From Stentor roeselii (taxonomy: Eukaryota > Ciliophora > Heterotrichea > Heterotrichida > Stentoridae), in the NCBI GenBank assembly GCA_006503475.1, contig RSEH01000075.1, positions 106,633 through 170,632 on the forward strand: DNA of 64,000 nt. Direction: 5' to 3'. Below the pieces are notes generated by a model. The model searched no databases. It saw nothing but the letters and a program-made list of their open reading frames with translations, and was not told the origin of the DNA. Positions 32,681 through 43,740 of this stretch are shown here, piece by piece (within the stretch, counting starts at the first letter, position 1; each line of letters opens with the position of its first letter). A program made the position numbers and the translations under genes.

Positions 32681-33145
32681 CTAAATCAGTCTCGTTTCAA
32701 GTTCTTTGCTTCTTCCCAGTCCAACCCACACCCGATGGGCAAAAACGATTCCAAGCCCCAAGTAAAAAAAGACAACTACTTGATAAGTAAGAACCCAGAG
32801 ATAAACAAAAGCAGAAATCGGTTCAACTCCCCAGACAGCAAACAAACTCAAGGCATTACTGATAAAAGTAAAATATTCCAAGAATAGTGTCAAAACAATG
32901 CAAAGTCCAATGGCAAACATCTGAATTAAAGCAAGTACTTGATTCCTGGCACATCCTTGAACAGCTCCTAAGGACCCAGCAACTAATCCAAGGAAGGTAG
33001 AAAAAGATCGCCATCTTCTATCATATAATCCCTGAGTATTATCAAAGCTATCACTGAAGAAAGACATTCCACCGAAGATCATCAGTGACACTGAGTAATA
33101 AATAAGACAAGACACATCAGCGTCAAGTAATCTTTTTCCAATCAT
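32681..33145 (-). CDS. Small four-pass membrane protein, unknown
   Basis: 154 residues with about four hydrophobic segments (~12-30, 50-70, 75-105, 115-140). No family recognised. It lies between the convergent DHHC gene and, on the same strand, the end of the giant receptor gene 125 bp upstream. I checked whether it could be a further exon of the receptor, but found no intron with the local GT...A10...AG pattern joining them. Function unknown. Confidence 0.6.
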   Translation of the reverse strand: MIGKRLLDADVSCLIYYSVSLMIFGGMSFFSDSFDNTQGLYDRRWRSFSTFLGLVAGSLGAVQGCARNQVLALIQMFAIGLCIVLTLFLEYFTFISNALSLFAVWGVEPISAFVYLWVLTYQVVVFFYLGLGIVFAHRVWVGLGRSKELETRLI

Positions 33146-33270
33146 TTATAATCAAATAATTTCAATAATCCTAATGGCCTTGATTATCAAATTTTTAAAA
33201 TTTCATCAGAAAGTCTATTTTTCTCCTAATCATTAGAAAGTTTTAATTTGATGATGAAATAATTACCCTA

Positions 33271-36200
33271 CTAAAGTTCTGTTGGAAGCATGCAAGGAAC
33301 ATGAAGAAGAACTTGCAATGCAAAGTTAGTCCAAAAGCCATTATCACTTTCACCCTCTTCCTTCTTATAAGACCCTGCCATCCAAACAAGCCAAGCCTTA
33401 GTAAGTGTTGAAATAAGTTCTCCAATAAGTAAACTCCAAACCAAACTCGCCATATAACAATACAAAAACTCTTCAGCAGTGGAAACATCGAAAGGGTCCT
33501 TGACCGAGATGACAAGAACACCAATGACACAGACTAAGATCACTACAAAGCTGAGTAAAGTCCCAACGATTTCTCTACAAAGTTTATTCTGTTGTGCCTG
33601 GACTCTAAATAAAATTTACTTAAAAGAAAACTCTCCATTTTCCTCAATAAGATTCCTGGCAAATAAGTACTTGCAAGTGTAAAATAAAGGCCAGGGTAAA
33701 ATTGCGCAGATTACCCCAGCAAGCATTTGTGACTCGTAATTACATCCCCAAACACAGAGACCTGACTGGTTGTAGTCCTTGTCCCACTTCCAGTTGATAT
33801 AAGCGATGAACACCTGGCAAAATAATAACTGTTGGTACCAAAAGACACTTGCTAGAACAAGCATCTGTTTCTTGGTATATTCAACATGAAGATTAAAAAG
33901 TAACGACAGATATTTATGCTCTTTTCTTACAAAAAGCCAAAATAATGACCAATAAGGCAGTTTTAGACTTCCATGAAGTCTTTTCGCGTCTTCAATGATC
34001 TTTTCAGCTGTTTATCTCTTACAATACTTTCCTCCTGTGAGTTTATTCGAGTCAGCAGCGACTTCTCCATTCTTATAAACAGTAAGAGCCCTGAAGTTGT
34101 CCATTCTAAATCCAAGAGCACTTAAATCACTGACTTTCAGTTGTTTTTTATCAAGTTTCAGTTTCATTCTAAGCACTGGTGGTAATTTTTCAGAGTCATC
34201 AAATTTATCAAGAAACATATCGACTGGAGTTTTGCTTTGGGTGTTAGTTTCCAAATGATTTAGGTAAAGTTTTAACTGTGCTTTCGTATTTTCCATGTCT
34301 TTTTTAGAGTTCCCTCGACCTTGAGGCTCTTTTACCAATGTCGGGATGAATCGAGGGTCATTCAAACCTCTGGTCAAGTAATGCTTTGTTCTACTATGAA
34401 TGCTTTCATCGTCAGAGTCATTGTTTAAAACGATTTCAACTGGATGAGGCAAAGATTTTTTTCGATGTATTTCTTTTTCTTCTTTTTTTTCTCTGTTATT
34501 TCTATGAATTAATTTATTAACAAGACCTGAGTTCAAGATTTGCGCGACTGAAGCTACTGTGTCTTGTTTTTCACCTTTTCTAGACTCGCTGAGTTGGTTG
34601 ATGAAGTCTTTTTGAAGTTCTGTTAAAACTGTTTCTACCCGGTTCGGGTCCCAGAAGTGGAAAGTTTTTTCTGTTTCTATTGAAGATGTCGATAGGCCTG
34701 GGTTGTAGTTGTCCCAGTAATAAGCCAGGCTTAGAGTGACGATGAATGTGACAAGACCTGAGATTAAAATGAAAAATACCACTGAACACTCCCATCGATC
34801 TGTTTCAAATGACTCAGAATCGTCGTCTTTTATTATGAATGATGTTGTCGCCACTTGTTGAGTTGAATAAAAATTTACTGAAAACTGAGACAAATGATTA
34901 CAAGAACAAACAATTGAGAAAGTCTCAGGAATACTTTGGTAGTCGAAATAAGAATAAATCTCTCCTATGTTTGATAAACTGCACCCGTCGTAACTCCAAC
35001 TTAAACCAGTCCAGAAAGAACACTCAGGCATTAGTTTTGCTGAATTGAACTTGGAAACTGCATGGGCTCTTACTTGCTCCAGGGTGTTTCTTGAAACGTT
35101 AAAGGTTAGTATGAAGGGTTTGGAAAGTCCTGAAACTTTTAGAGTTTCTCCGGTTTGGATGTTTCGTAGTTCAACTCGCATGTATTGGTCTAGTAAAGTA
35201 ACTGAATTGTCGGAAAATGGATTTGAATCGACTACTGCAGTGAAAAGGTTGACCTGAGTAGTATTCAAAAATTTAGAAATTCCAGTCGGTATCTTAACAG
35301 AAGATCCTTCTTTAATTTCAATAGTCTTATCCTCCAGATTCCCAAGCAAGTCTTTAGTTGAAAAATAAGCCAAAGTCTCCGTTTTTAAAATTTTTGCCTG
35401 TTCAGTGATAACAGTTCCAGTAGCAAAAACAGTAGCAAGTCTATCAACAATCGAAAACACCAGACTAACATCAACATCTCCCTCAACCCAAGACGCAAGG
35501 TTAACAATTTCAGCTAAAGCAAGTGAAACTTCATTAATTTCCTCTCTTCTAAGCAATCCCTGAGGACTAGTGACTGAAACTGAAGAGTTCTTGCCAGGGT
35601 AAATAACAGGATTCGCATCTAACCTATCAAAATCAATCGAATTAACAAGTTCCAGCACGGAATTCACCAATTCACTATCAACAGGATACAAAACAAAATC
35701 CTTACTAACAGCGCTAATAGCCACATACATATAAATCGCATCAGAACTTTCATCTCTCGCATAAAGGTTATCAGCAACTACTTTACATTGCTTAACCATT
35801 GCAAAAAGCAATTTTTTCTCTTTAATCACTACAGAAAGGTCTTGAAACGAGTAATTCAATTCTTTCACAAAAGCCTGAACTCCAGAAAGTACTTGAAAAA
35901 CACTTGTTTCATCCACAGCAGAGCTAAGACTATCAAGTTCTTCTAAAATTTTCTGAATATTTCTTAAAGAACTAACTGAAAGTGTCACATTTGAACTACT
36001 TCGAGATCCTAAAGCGTCATAACAAAAACCTGCAAGTTTTAAAGATCCTCCTGCGAAGTAACCTGACCAGACTGAAGAGCTTTCAAGTCCTGTCAAGAAG
36101 TACCCGGATGAAGAGTAGTTGGCGAAAAGCATGAAAGAGTAGGAAAGGGGAAGGTCTTCATCGAGCCAGCCAATCATCTGCACTGTGAACGAGTCGAGAA

Positions 36201-39200
36201 GAGAAGTGCCTGAAGACTTGTCGATACTTAAACTTCCTGAATGAGGAGGGGAGTTGGTTTGGATTGAAACGACTGACGAACTTTTTGTGTTCATGTCTGA
36301 ATAGGTTATTGCGAAGGTGTATTCTGAATTTGGAGAGAGGGAATTGGAAGCTATTGATAATACCCATGAGTCTAAATCGGTTAGGTAGGATGGAAGGGTG
36401 CCTGATGATTGGCAGGACCATTTGTAGATTGAGTTTTCAGTGGTTTGAGCGTCTTTCACGAATAGTTGGAGGTCTTTGTCTGTGTTTATTTTGTATGTTG
36501 GCGGGTTGGATAGAGAAACTGGGTTGAAACTGGAGGGAACTACTCGGATGAATATGTCTCGGGTTCTTGTACGGGTGCCCTGGTCACTTAAAGTGAATGT
36601 AAACCTATAAACCTTATCACTTTCATTCAAATCAGAAACAGTAACCAAGTACCCGGCAGGTGGATTAATATAATTCCAAAATCCACAATTAGTCTGAGTC
36701 GGATCACTAATCGAAACCGAGCTAATAAAATCAATCCAAGAGCTTCCAGAAGTCCTACTATACTGCGTATAAGGCACTGAGAAGTCAAAGCAAGTCCAAT
36801 TCATAACCAGAAAGCTTTCAATATAATCCGCACTAGGATCATAGCTACGACTGGCATCAAGCCGAAGTGCCTCTCCTTTCCTAACTTCCATTCCACGAGT
36901 GCCGCTATTAATAACAACGACAAGACCTTCAAGCACATAAGGTTTTACATAAAATCTCCAATTTCCCCTCGGAATAATCAAATTACTTCCAGCAGAAGAA
37001 CTAACAGCATTTCCGCTGTACTCAACACTATACTCAGTTCCATAACTAAACAAAGAAGAAGAGACACTAGTCGCCAGGGAGTTTCCAAGTGAGACAGTAC
37101 TTCCAAAAGCGATGTAAAAAGTTTTAACAGGCGTATAAGTTTCATTTGAAATAGAAAAAATCGTGAAATTTCCTGCACCTTTCACAATATTCACAGGATA
37201 CGTGATTTGAATTAATGAGATTGATCCCAAGTCGATATTGCCTGTGGGTAAAAGTGAAGAGAATGATGTGCAGGAAGATCCAAGGTAATTCACAAGGTCG
37301 CCTGGAAGACAACTTTCACTGCAGGTTCTGTTGTTTTGGAAGAAAAGACCTTTTTTACATGTGATGCAAGAATCACCTGAAATGCATGTTTTGCATGTGC
37401 TTTGGCAAGGCTTGCAGATACTTGATGAGAGATATGTGCCTTCTGGGCAAAATAAACGGCATTCTCCTGCACCTTGATCGTTTATGTAAACGAACTTTCC
37501 ACCTGTGCATAGGGTGCAGGTACTTAGGCTGCTGTTTGAACATTGCAAGCATTGAGGGTCGCATCTTCGGCACACCATTGTTGAGTTGTCGGGGTAGAAA
37601 TTTGTATTGGGACAACTTGATACGCAGCTGTTTTCGATAAAGTAATGGCTTGATTTGCAGGTCTGGCATAAACTTGGAGAGGTGCAGTCTAGACAGCCAG
37701 TAGGACAAGCATTACATTTTTTCGGGTTTTCAGTAGGGTAATACCCCCTTATACATACTCCAATGCAAGTTTTATTCAAAGTATAAGTTGTGCTATTACA
37801 AGAAGCATTACAAGTTCCAATACTCAAATCAGTAAAAAGTTTAGGATCACTACAAGCAACACAAAAAGTCTTCTTAGAACAAGTACTACAAATTTCATCA
37901 CAAGGTTCACATTTTCCATCTTCTTCATAAAATCCATCAGGACATGAAGGCAAGCAGGTGTTATTATAAAGCGCAAAGCCAATAGGACAAGAAGTGCATT
38001 TTTTAGCGTTTGACTCACAGACAGAACAATTCGCGTCACAAGCTTCGCAGAAAGTATTGTTCGTGAAATAACCCTTTGGACATTGAGAGTAACAAGTCTT
38101 GTATAACTCTAATGTATATGTCGGGTCTGGACATTTAGAGAAACAGTTAAAGTTGAAGAAATATGGAAGACTGGTACTGCAACTTGTGCAGTTTTCACTT
38201 GATTCGGAACAGGTTAAACATGTCTCGTTGCAGATCACGCAGGTGGATGAGTTGTCGTAAGTGTTTGATGGACATTCTGCTAGACACGTATTATTAAAAA
38301 ATTTGTTTGGGCATTTGGTGCAGTTTGATGATGAAGGACCATTGCATTCTAAACAAGTCTCATTACAGACATCGCACCTTTTATCTGCAGTTGGGTATGT
38401 CTTCACCGGGCAGGCATCCAGGCACTTTTTACTGGTTTGGTTGAAGTAAAGAGGGCACTTTTGATAGCAAATTCCTACAACATCAGTGTACATATAGTCT
38501 GATTTACATTTTGTGCAAAGGCTTCCAGCTTGATTGCAAGTTTCACAGCTCTCATGACAATCAAAGCATTGAGACCCAACTGAATATCGACTTCCTGTGC
38601 AATTAGTTGAACATGTTGAACGATAAAGATAAGATCCAGAAGTACAGCTAGTACACTGTTTACTCAAGTTAAAACAATTGAGACAGTTCGAATCACAGTC
38701 ATCACAGTTATAATTTTTGCTCGGATTAGCAAATTTTCCTGATCCACAGGCTAGAACACAGTTTTCACTCGATTTATCTGAGATAAAAACATATCCTTCA
38801 ATGCAAGAAGTGCAATAACTAGAATTACTGCAGTTTAAACAAGAACTAGGACATGCTGAACATATGAAAGAATTGTTGTAATAACCTGGATTACATTCGG
38901 TTAGGCAATCTGATCCTTGAGTCACGTATCCAGCAGGACAGGCCTTATAACAGTTTGACTTACCTGGAATAACAAAAGACCCACTTGGGCAGACTGTGCA
39001 GCTATCCGCTGAAGACCCATTGCAAGAAAGACAAGATGTGTCACAAACTCTACATTCTCCAATATTCGTATCAAAGAACTGTCTTGATGGGCACCAAAAG
39101 TTGCAGATGGAATTAGTGCAGTCTTGTTTTTCTACAATAGAAGACAATGTCGTTAAAGTCAAACTGCTAGCTCGACAGTCAATTTTCGAAGCAGTGTCGT

Positions 39201-40491
39201 TTAAAGGACAATAAACTGGCATATCACTTGGTTTTGTAGTGTAATTGGTAGACATGTAACCTTTGATGTCATTGGCAGTCTTCCGAGTTGTCCACATTCG
39301 AAGGTCTGCAACGTAACCGTTGAATCTAGTTGAAGAGTTGCTTCCGATGTAAAAGTTAGTGTCTACGCTTTTTCCTGTTGCCCACATCACATTCTTACTT
39401 GAAAAGTTGACGTAAAGGTCTGCCCGGCTATTTGGTTGAGACACCCATGCGATATGCACCCAACGCTCAGGAGTTGCTGTGAAATTAAATTGTTCATTGT
39501 TGTTACCGTCGTAAAAACTGAGGATTTGTTCTATTCCCCGTTGCTTCACTTTTATCAGGCCGCCTACTGAGAACACTTCTAAACCTGTGTTCCAGGAGAA
39601 TGGGTAGAGCCAGAACTCGATTGTTAAGATTCCAGTCGGATAAGCGAATTTCAAAGAAGTCGTATCAGCAAGTTTTTTCAAATTAATAAAACTTCTCGAA
39701 GTAGCATAACAACTCGAACTACTAACTCCCTTGCAGAAGCTACAAGAAGTAGGACAAGACACACAGTCCGAGCTGACAGTATAAGCCCCGGGCTGACAAA
39801 GTACAAGCGATGCATTAGTCTCTGTAACCCAAATATTCTTAAAATAAAAACTGCTGATGGACACAGTGGCCGATGTCACATATTCCTTGAAAGTTGAAGC
39901 TGAGTTCTCATAAATCATCCTGTAATATCGCTTCAAATTCGAGTGATAAGGTGCGACTAAGTAGTTAGAAAAATTTCTCCTGATTTCATGTTGAGTTGGA
40001 CAATACTCAGTCCAGACCCGCAGGTCGAAATAGTTTCCTTCATACGTCCCCCCTATTCGAACCACATCCGGTGGCTTCGAAACAGTAGGTGCTGAGACCA
40101 TCTGACCATCCAAAGTTGCATTTTTATAGCATTTGAAGACCCGCCCATCTTTTGGATCAAAGGTGAAAGCCAGATGTGTCCAGTAGTTTAAAGGCACCGA
40201 GGTGAGTTTGCAGTACTGAGCCGAACTTTGAGAAACGACTTCAACCGACTTCTCATCCTTCAGATATTTGGCAGTCCAGTCATTTGTGATGGCAACAATG
40301 GGAAATGACCCTGAGTCAGGAGTTGAAGAAAAAGGGCGGAACCAGAGTTCGATCCCGTAAGAAACGTCAACCGTGGATGATGAGACTGACATGTTTACCT
40401 GACGATTCGTCGGGTTTGTGGTAGGGGAAAAACTGAGATATTTCACCTCAACACTAGTTGTCAGAAGTGGCATAAAAATGAACCAAAACAT
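33271..40491 (-). CDS. Giant Cys-rich REJ/GPS multi-pass receptor, polycystin-1-like, three exons
   Basis: 2396 residues. Exon 1 34023-40491; intron 34008-34022 (GTAAGAGATAAACAG); exon 2 33620-34007; intron 33605-33619 (GTAAATTTTATTTAG); exon 3 33271-33604. Domains: signal peptide; two LamG/concanavalin-like domains (~20-200, ~270-420); about a dozen furin/GFR-like Cys-rich repeats (~460-1070); a REJ/PKD-like region (e.g. LDASRSYDPSADYIESF, ~1190); a GAIN/GPS motif (~1840-1895; CSFWTGLSWSYDGC...CSCNHLSQF); first membrane segment (~1900-1925); a ~250-residue basic cytoplasmic loop; then several more membrane segments encoded mostly by exons 2 and 3. REJ + GPS + many membrane segments resembles polycystin-1/PKDREJ, but I see no PLAT domain. 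It is probably self-cleaved at the GPS and located in the plasma or ciliary membrane. Ligand unknown. Confidence 0.85.
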
Positions 40492-40620
40492 TTATAAACA
40501 AAAATCGAGAAATTCAAGATTCTTGATGAATTTTAATGAAAAGGAACATTTTTATATTTTCAGGATTTGAATCAATTACTTTTTCTAATGATTAAAGAAT
40601 AATATGCGTAAATATAAACT

Positions 40621-41427
40621 ATGGGACAATGTTGTTGCTATAAAAGAGAATCAGTCTCGATGGTCCCTGTTGAGGACTTGATAGTTAAAGCAGAATTCAT
40701 GCTTAACCTTCATCTTTTAGAATCCTATTCAATTGACCGGGCTTTTTACAGGTTCAGCTCAAAAAAATACCTGACAAAAAAACAGTTTATCCTTGCCTGT
40801 AAAAATCTAAAAATCGATTTAAAAAACAACTCAACTAAAAGTTTTTTCATTCAATTTTTTGACCCGGTTTTAAAACTTTTTTCAGTTCGACTATTATCAA
40901 CATTAGGAATTTTGCTAGGAAAAGGTGAAAGTTTCGAAAAAGTGAATCTTTTGTTTCATAATTACGACAATGATACAAATTTAAAGCTCAGTCGTGATGA
41001 ACTTAGTCAACTTTTCGAAGATATCAGCATGATTTCTTTTAAATACCTTCCGACTTATGCCATGCAATTCGCAGATGTGGAAGCGAAGAGCTCGATGGAG
41101 AAGTACATTCAAGACTTGATGAATATGAAGACAAGTGTTGTAAAATATTATGTTAGTACTGTTTTTGAGGATTTAGAAAAAGATGAAATTGAAATGAGCG
41201 CATTTTTGAAAATATTGAAAGGGACAAAAGTCGCGTCGATGTTGACTCCTGCATTGTTTAGGAAGTACACACTGGAGATCTGGAAAAATATTGAAAAGGC
41301 TGTCAGGGCTGTTAATTTTATATTGGATGAAACTAATGCTGACTCTAGTCATGTGTTTGAAAAAATTCAAATTGTGGATATTGATCAGAGTGTTCGTTTA
41401 AAAATAAAGAAATTTCATAGTAGTTAA
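40621..41427 (+). CDS. MGxCCC-type lipid-anchored EF-hand-like protein, paralogue 1
   Basis: 268 residues. The start MGQCCC is a typical N-myristoylation plus palmitoylation signal. One EF-hand-like loop (YDNDTNLKLSRDELSQLF, ~115-132) keeps several acidic residues; the rest is helical with no clear domain. It is paralogous to the next gene (shared order ID.(D)R..YRFS, .STLGILL.G....KV..LF..YD, LTP.LFRK.T). This suggests a calcium-binding membrane-attached adaptor, similar in layout to recoverin or calcineurin-B-like proteins but too diverged to call. Its ATG lies 129 bp from the divergent giant receptor gene. Confidence 0.65.
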   Translation: MGQCCCYKRESVSMVPVEDLIVKAEFMLNLHLLESYSIDRAFYRFSSKKYLTKKQFILACKNLKIDLKNNSTKSFFIQFFDPVLKLFSVRLLSTLGILLGKGESFEKVNLLFHNYDNDTNLKLSRDELSQLFEDISMISFKYLPTYAMQFADVEAKSSMEKYIQDLMNMKTSVVKYYVSTVFEDLEKDEIEMSAFLKILKGTKVASMLTPALFRKYTLEIWKNIEKAVRAVNFILDETNADSSHVFEKIQIVDIDQSVRLKIKKFHSS

Positions 41428-41599
41428 GTTAGGGATTTGAGTTTAAGGGTAGAAGATGAATAAAATTTAGGATTTAGGTTTTGGAATTTAACTTGGGGAA
41501 TATTCATAATATTTATATGATTGTATTAATTATCAATATAATACATTATCAAAATGATTAAACCATCATATTATAATAAACCTATGAAAATAAATATAA

Positions 41600-42400
41600 A
41601 TGGGCTGTTGCGCATTTCGTAATTCATCAGATATCGACTCTTTAGAAGCCTTCATCTGTGAATCAGAAATCAACTTAAAACTCAACTCAATAAAATCCAT
41701 CGATTTCGACAGATCTCTATACCGATTCAGCCAACATTCTAAAATGAGTGAGCCACAATTCATCCAGTTCTGTAAAACACTAAAAATAGACTACGAAAAT
41801 CGTTTAATCTTCAATTTTTTCAACAATTTCTTGAATTATCAAGAATTAAAATACGAAGTCAAAACGCTTTCAACCCTTGGAGTATTACTTTGCCAGGGCA
41901 CATTAACAGAGAAAGTAAAAATTTTATTCCAGACATATGACGAAAACTTAAACATGATTTTAAGCTTAGAAGAAGCGCAGAAGATGTTTGACGACATAAG
42001 TTATATTTCCTTAGAATGTCTGCCAGCCTTCGCTGGCAGATTCGAGCAAAGCAGTGAATTTAAACTTTTACTTTACGACTACCAACAAAAGTTGAAAAAC
42101 ATGGGAAAAGTGATTAGAAACTACTACATTTCTCTTATATTTGAATACTCCAGCAACAAGGAAATGCATATAGACCAGTTTTTAAGAGTATTCAGCAATA
42201 AAATAATTAAAAGACTTTTAACCCCGAGTCTTTTCCGGAAAAATACTTTTAAGGTCTTTAAATTGATATCAAAAGCGACGAATGCGACACAAATAGTCCT
42301 GGAAGATTCAAACCAAAACTCGAATAATCTACTTGAAGAGATCAAATCAATCACGTCTACAGAAAGAACATCAAAAAGTAACTCCTCTAACTATAAGTAG
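41600..42400 (+). CDS. MGCC-type lipid-anchored EF-hand-like protein, paralogue 2
   Basis: 266 residues, tandem duplicate of the preceding gene. It starts MGCCAF, again a dual lipidation signal. The EF-hand-like segment is more degenerate (YDENLNMILSLEEAQKMF): fewer of the calcium-liganding positions are acidic, so calcium binding may be lost. Shared blocks with paralogue 1 include STLGVLLCQGTLTEKVKILF and LLTPSLFRKNTFKV. Stop at 42400 is followed 13 bp later by the next same-strand gene. Confidence 0.65.
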   Translation: MGCCAFRNSSDIDSLEAFICESEINLKLNSIKSIDFDRSLYRFSQHSKMSEPQFIQFCKTLKIDYENRLIFNFFNNFLNYQELKYEVKTLSTLGVLLCQGTLTEKVKILFQTYDENLNMILSLEEAQKMFDDISYISLECLPAFAGRFEQSSEFKLLLYDYQQKLKNMGKVIRNYYISLIFEYSSNKEMHIDQFLRVFSNKIIKRLLTPSLFRKNTFKVFKLISKATNATQIVLEDSNQNSNNLLEEIKSITSTERTSKSNSSNYK

Positions 42401-42413
42401 ACTTTTTAGATAA

Positions 42414-43631
42414 ATGAAAGCTAACAGATCCATCTCAGTTGAATGCAAAAAAAAATTCAACAATAAACTGCCGATACTCAGTCCTTTGGCAAGGGTCAGC
42501 CCTGAGCAACTTGCAAGCATCGCACTTCCTAAGTGGCTACTTAAAAGAAGCGACTTCAAACAAACATTGCAGGAAAAACTTCTAATCAAAAATTTCGACT
42601 TTTCTCAGGATTTCGACCCTCAAGCTCTTGATAGAAGAATTATTAAAAATTACCTCAAAAAATTCTTGTTTTTTAAAAATCTTCAAAAATCGAAAGGTTT
42701 GGAAATTTTAGAAAAAATTTCAGTGAAAATGATGAAGAAAGGGGAAATTTTACCTTTTGGATTTGTTTTTTTAGTTATTAAAGGAAACCTGTTGGTGCTT
42801 TCTGAACTGCGCATAGGCCCATTAAACGTATTAAACGATTATCAATACCCAGGCCAGTCCATAATCGAAAACGACGCAAGTCTCTTCACAATCCCTTCAG
42901 AATTTTACGAGAACTTAACTTACCACTCAAGACATTCAGAACTAAAAGAAATAATCGAAATCCTAGAAACTTTAGAACTTTTTAACAACCTGAAAAGCAT
43001 TCAATCTTCAATGATCGCTCAAAAATCTTTCCTTTTAGACTACCCAAAAGACTTCTACATTTACGAAATCGGCGAAAATAGTCAATTTTTTTATATTTTA
43101 ATTGAAGGCGAATGTGAGTTGTCTTCTTTAATCACTTTAAGAGCATCAAATTTCATTCCTTCTTCCAAAACTTTAAGAGAAGAAGTTAAATTCGAGACAA
43201 GGTTCACCAAATTCAAAGAAAAAATCACAGCTGGGCAAGTCTTCGGCTTGAGAGACGCCCTTTCTTCGAAAAAAAGAGAATCGCATGTAAGGGTCGTTTC
43301 AAATCAGGCTAAAGTAATCGCTCTTCACTGGAAAGATGTTGAAAGTTTGTTGAAGAACTCGCAGGTTGAAAGGATAAAACAATTGATTAACTTTGAAAAT
43401 AGTCAAGAATTTGGAAGAAGTGTTGCGAAAAAATTAAAAGTATTCAAAAAAAAATTTAATGCATTGTTACAGGCTTCTGATATCAAGAAACGGCCTTTGG
43501 GAAGAGATGTTTTTGATGATTTGAAGAAGAGGAAGAAGTTGTATATTGAAGCTTTGGAAAATAGCCATAGAGTGAATTTAAGGGAAATTAATTTTAATCT
43601 TCCTGGAAGAAATGTCAGCAGTTTTTATTGA
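42414..43631 (+). CDS. Degenerate cyclic-nucleotide-binding-like protein
   Basis: 405 residues. Two beta-barrel-like segments have the CNB pattern: ~95-125 (MKKGEILPFGFVFLVIKGNL) and ~210-305 (YIYEIGENSQFFYILIEGEC, later AGQVFGLRDALSSKKRESHV). The phosphate-binding cassette FGELxLxxxxPRxA is reduced to VFGLRDALSSKKRES, lacking the conserved Glu and the phosphate-binding Arg position, so cyclic nucleotide binding is doubtful. The C-terminus is basic and helical. It may be part of a co-oriented trio with the two MGCC paralogues. Confidence 0.6.
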   Translation: MKANRSISVECKKKFNNKLPILSPLARVSPEQLASIALPKWLLKRSDFKQTLQEKLLIKNFDFSQDFDPQALDRRIIKNYLKKFLFFKNLQKSKGLEILEKISVKMMKKGEILPFGFVFLVIKGNLLVLSELRIGPLNVLNDYQYPGQSIIENDASLFTIPSEFYENLTYHSRHSELKEIIEILETLELFNNLKSIQSSMIAQKSFLLDYPKDFYIYEIGENSQFFYILIEGECELSSLITLRASNFIPSSKTLREEVKFETRFTKFKEKITAGQVFGLRDALSSKKRESHVRVVSNQAKVIALHWKDVESLLKNSQVERIKQLINFENSQEFGRSVAKKLKVFKKKFNALLQASDIKKRPLGRDVFDDLKKRKKLYIEALENSHRVNLREINFNLPGRNVSSFY

Positions 43632-43740
43632 GATTAAGTTACATATTGAGTTGATTAGGTAGTTATGAGAGTATGGTTCAATACAAAAATCTTATTACTT
43701 AAATCCTTAAATAATCTCCTCTTACAAAAATGAAACCTTC

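Noticed and set aside
32681-33270. Four-pass protein as a last exon of the giant receptor
   Set aside because: No 15-16 nt intron links the receptor's TAG at 33271 with this frame; the gap is 125 bp and the frame has its own ATG.
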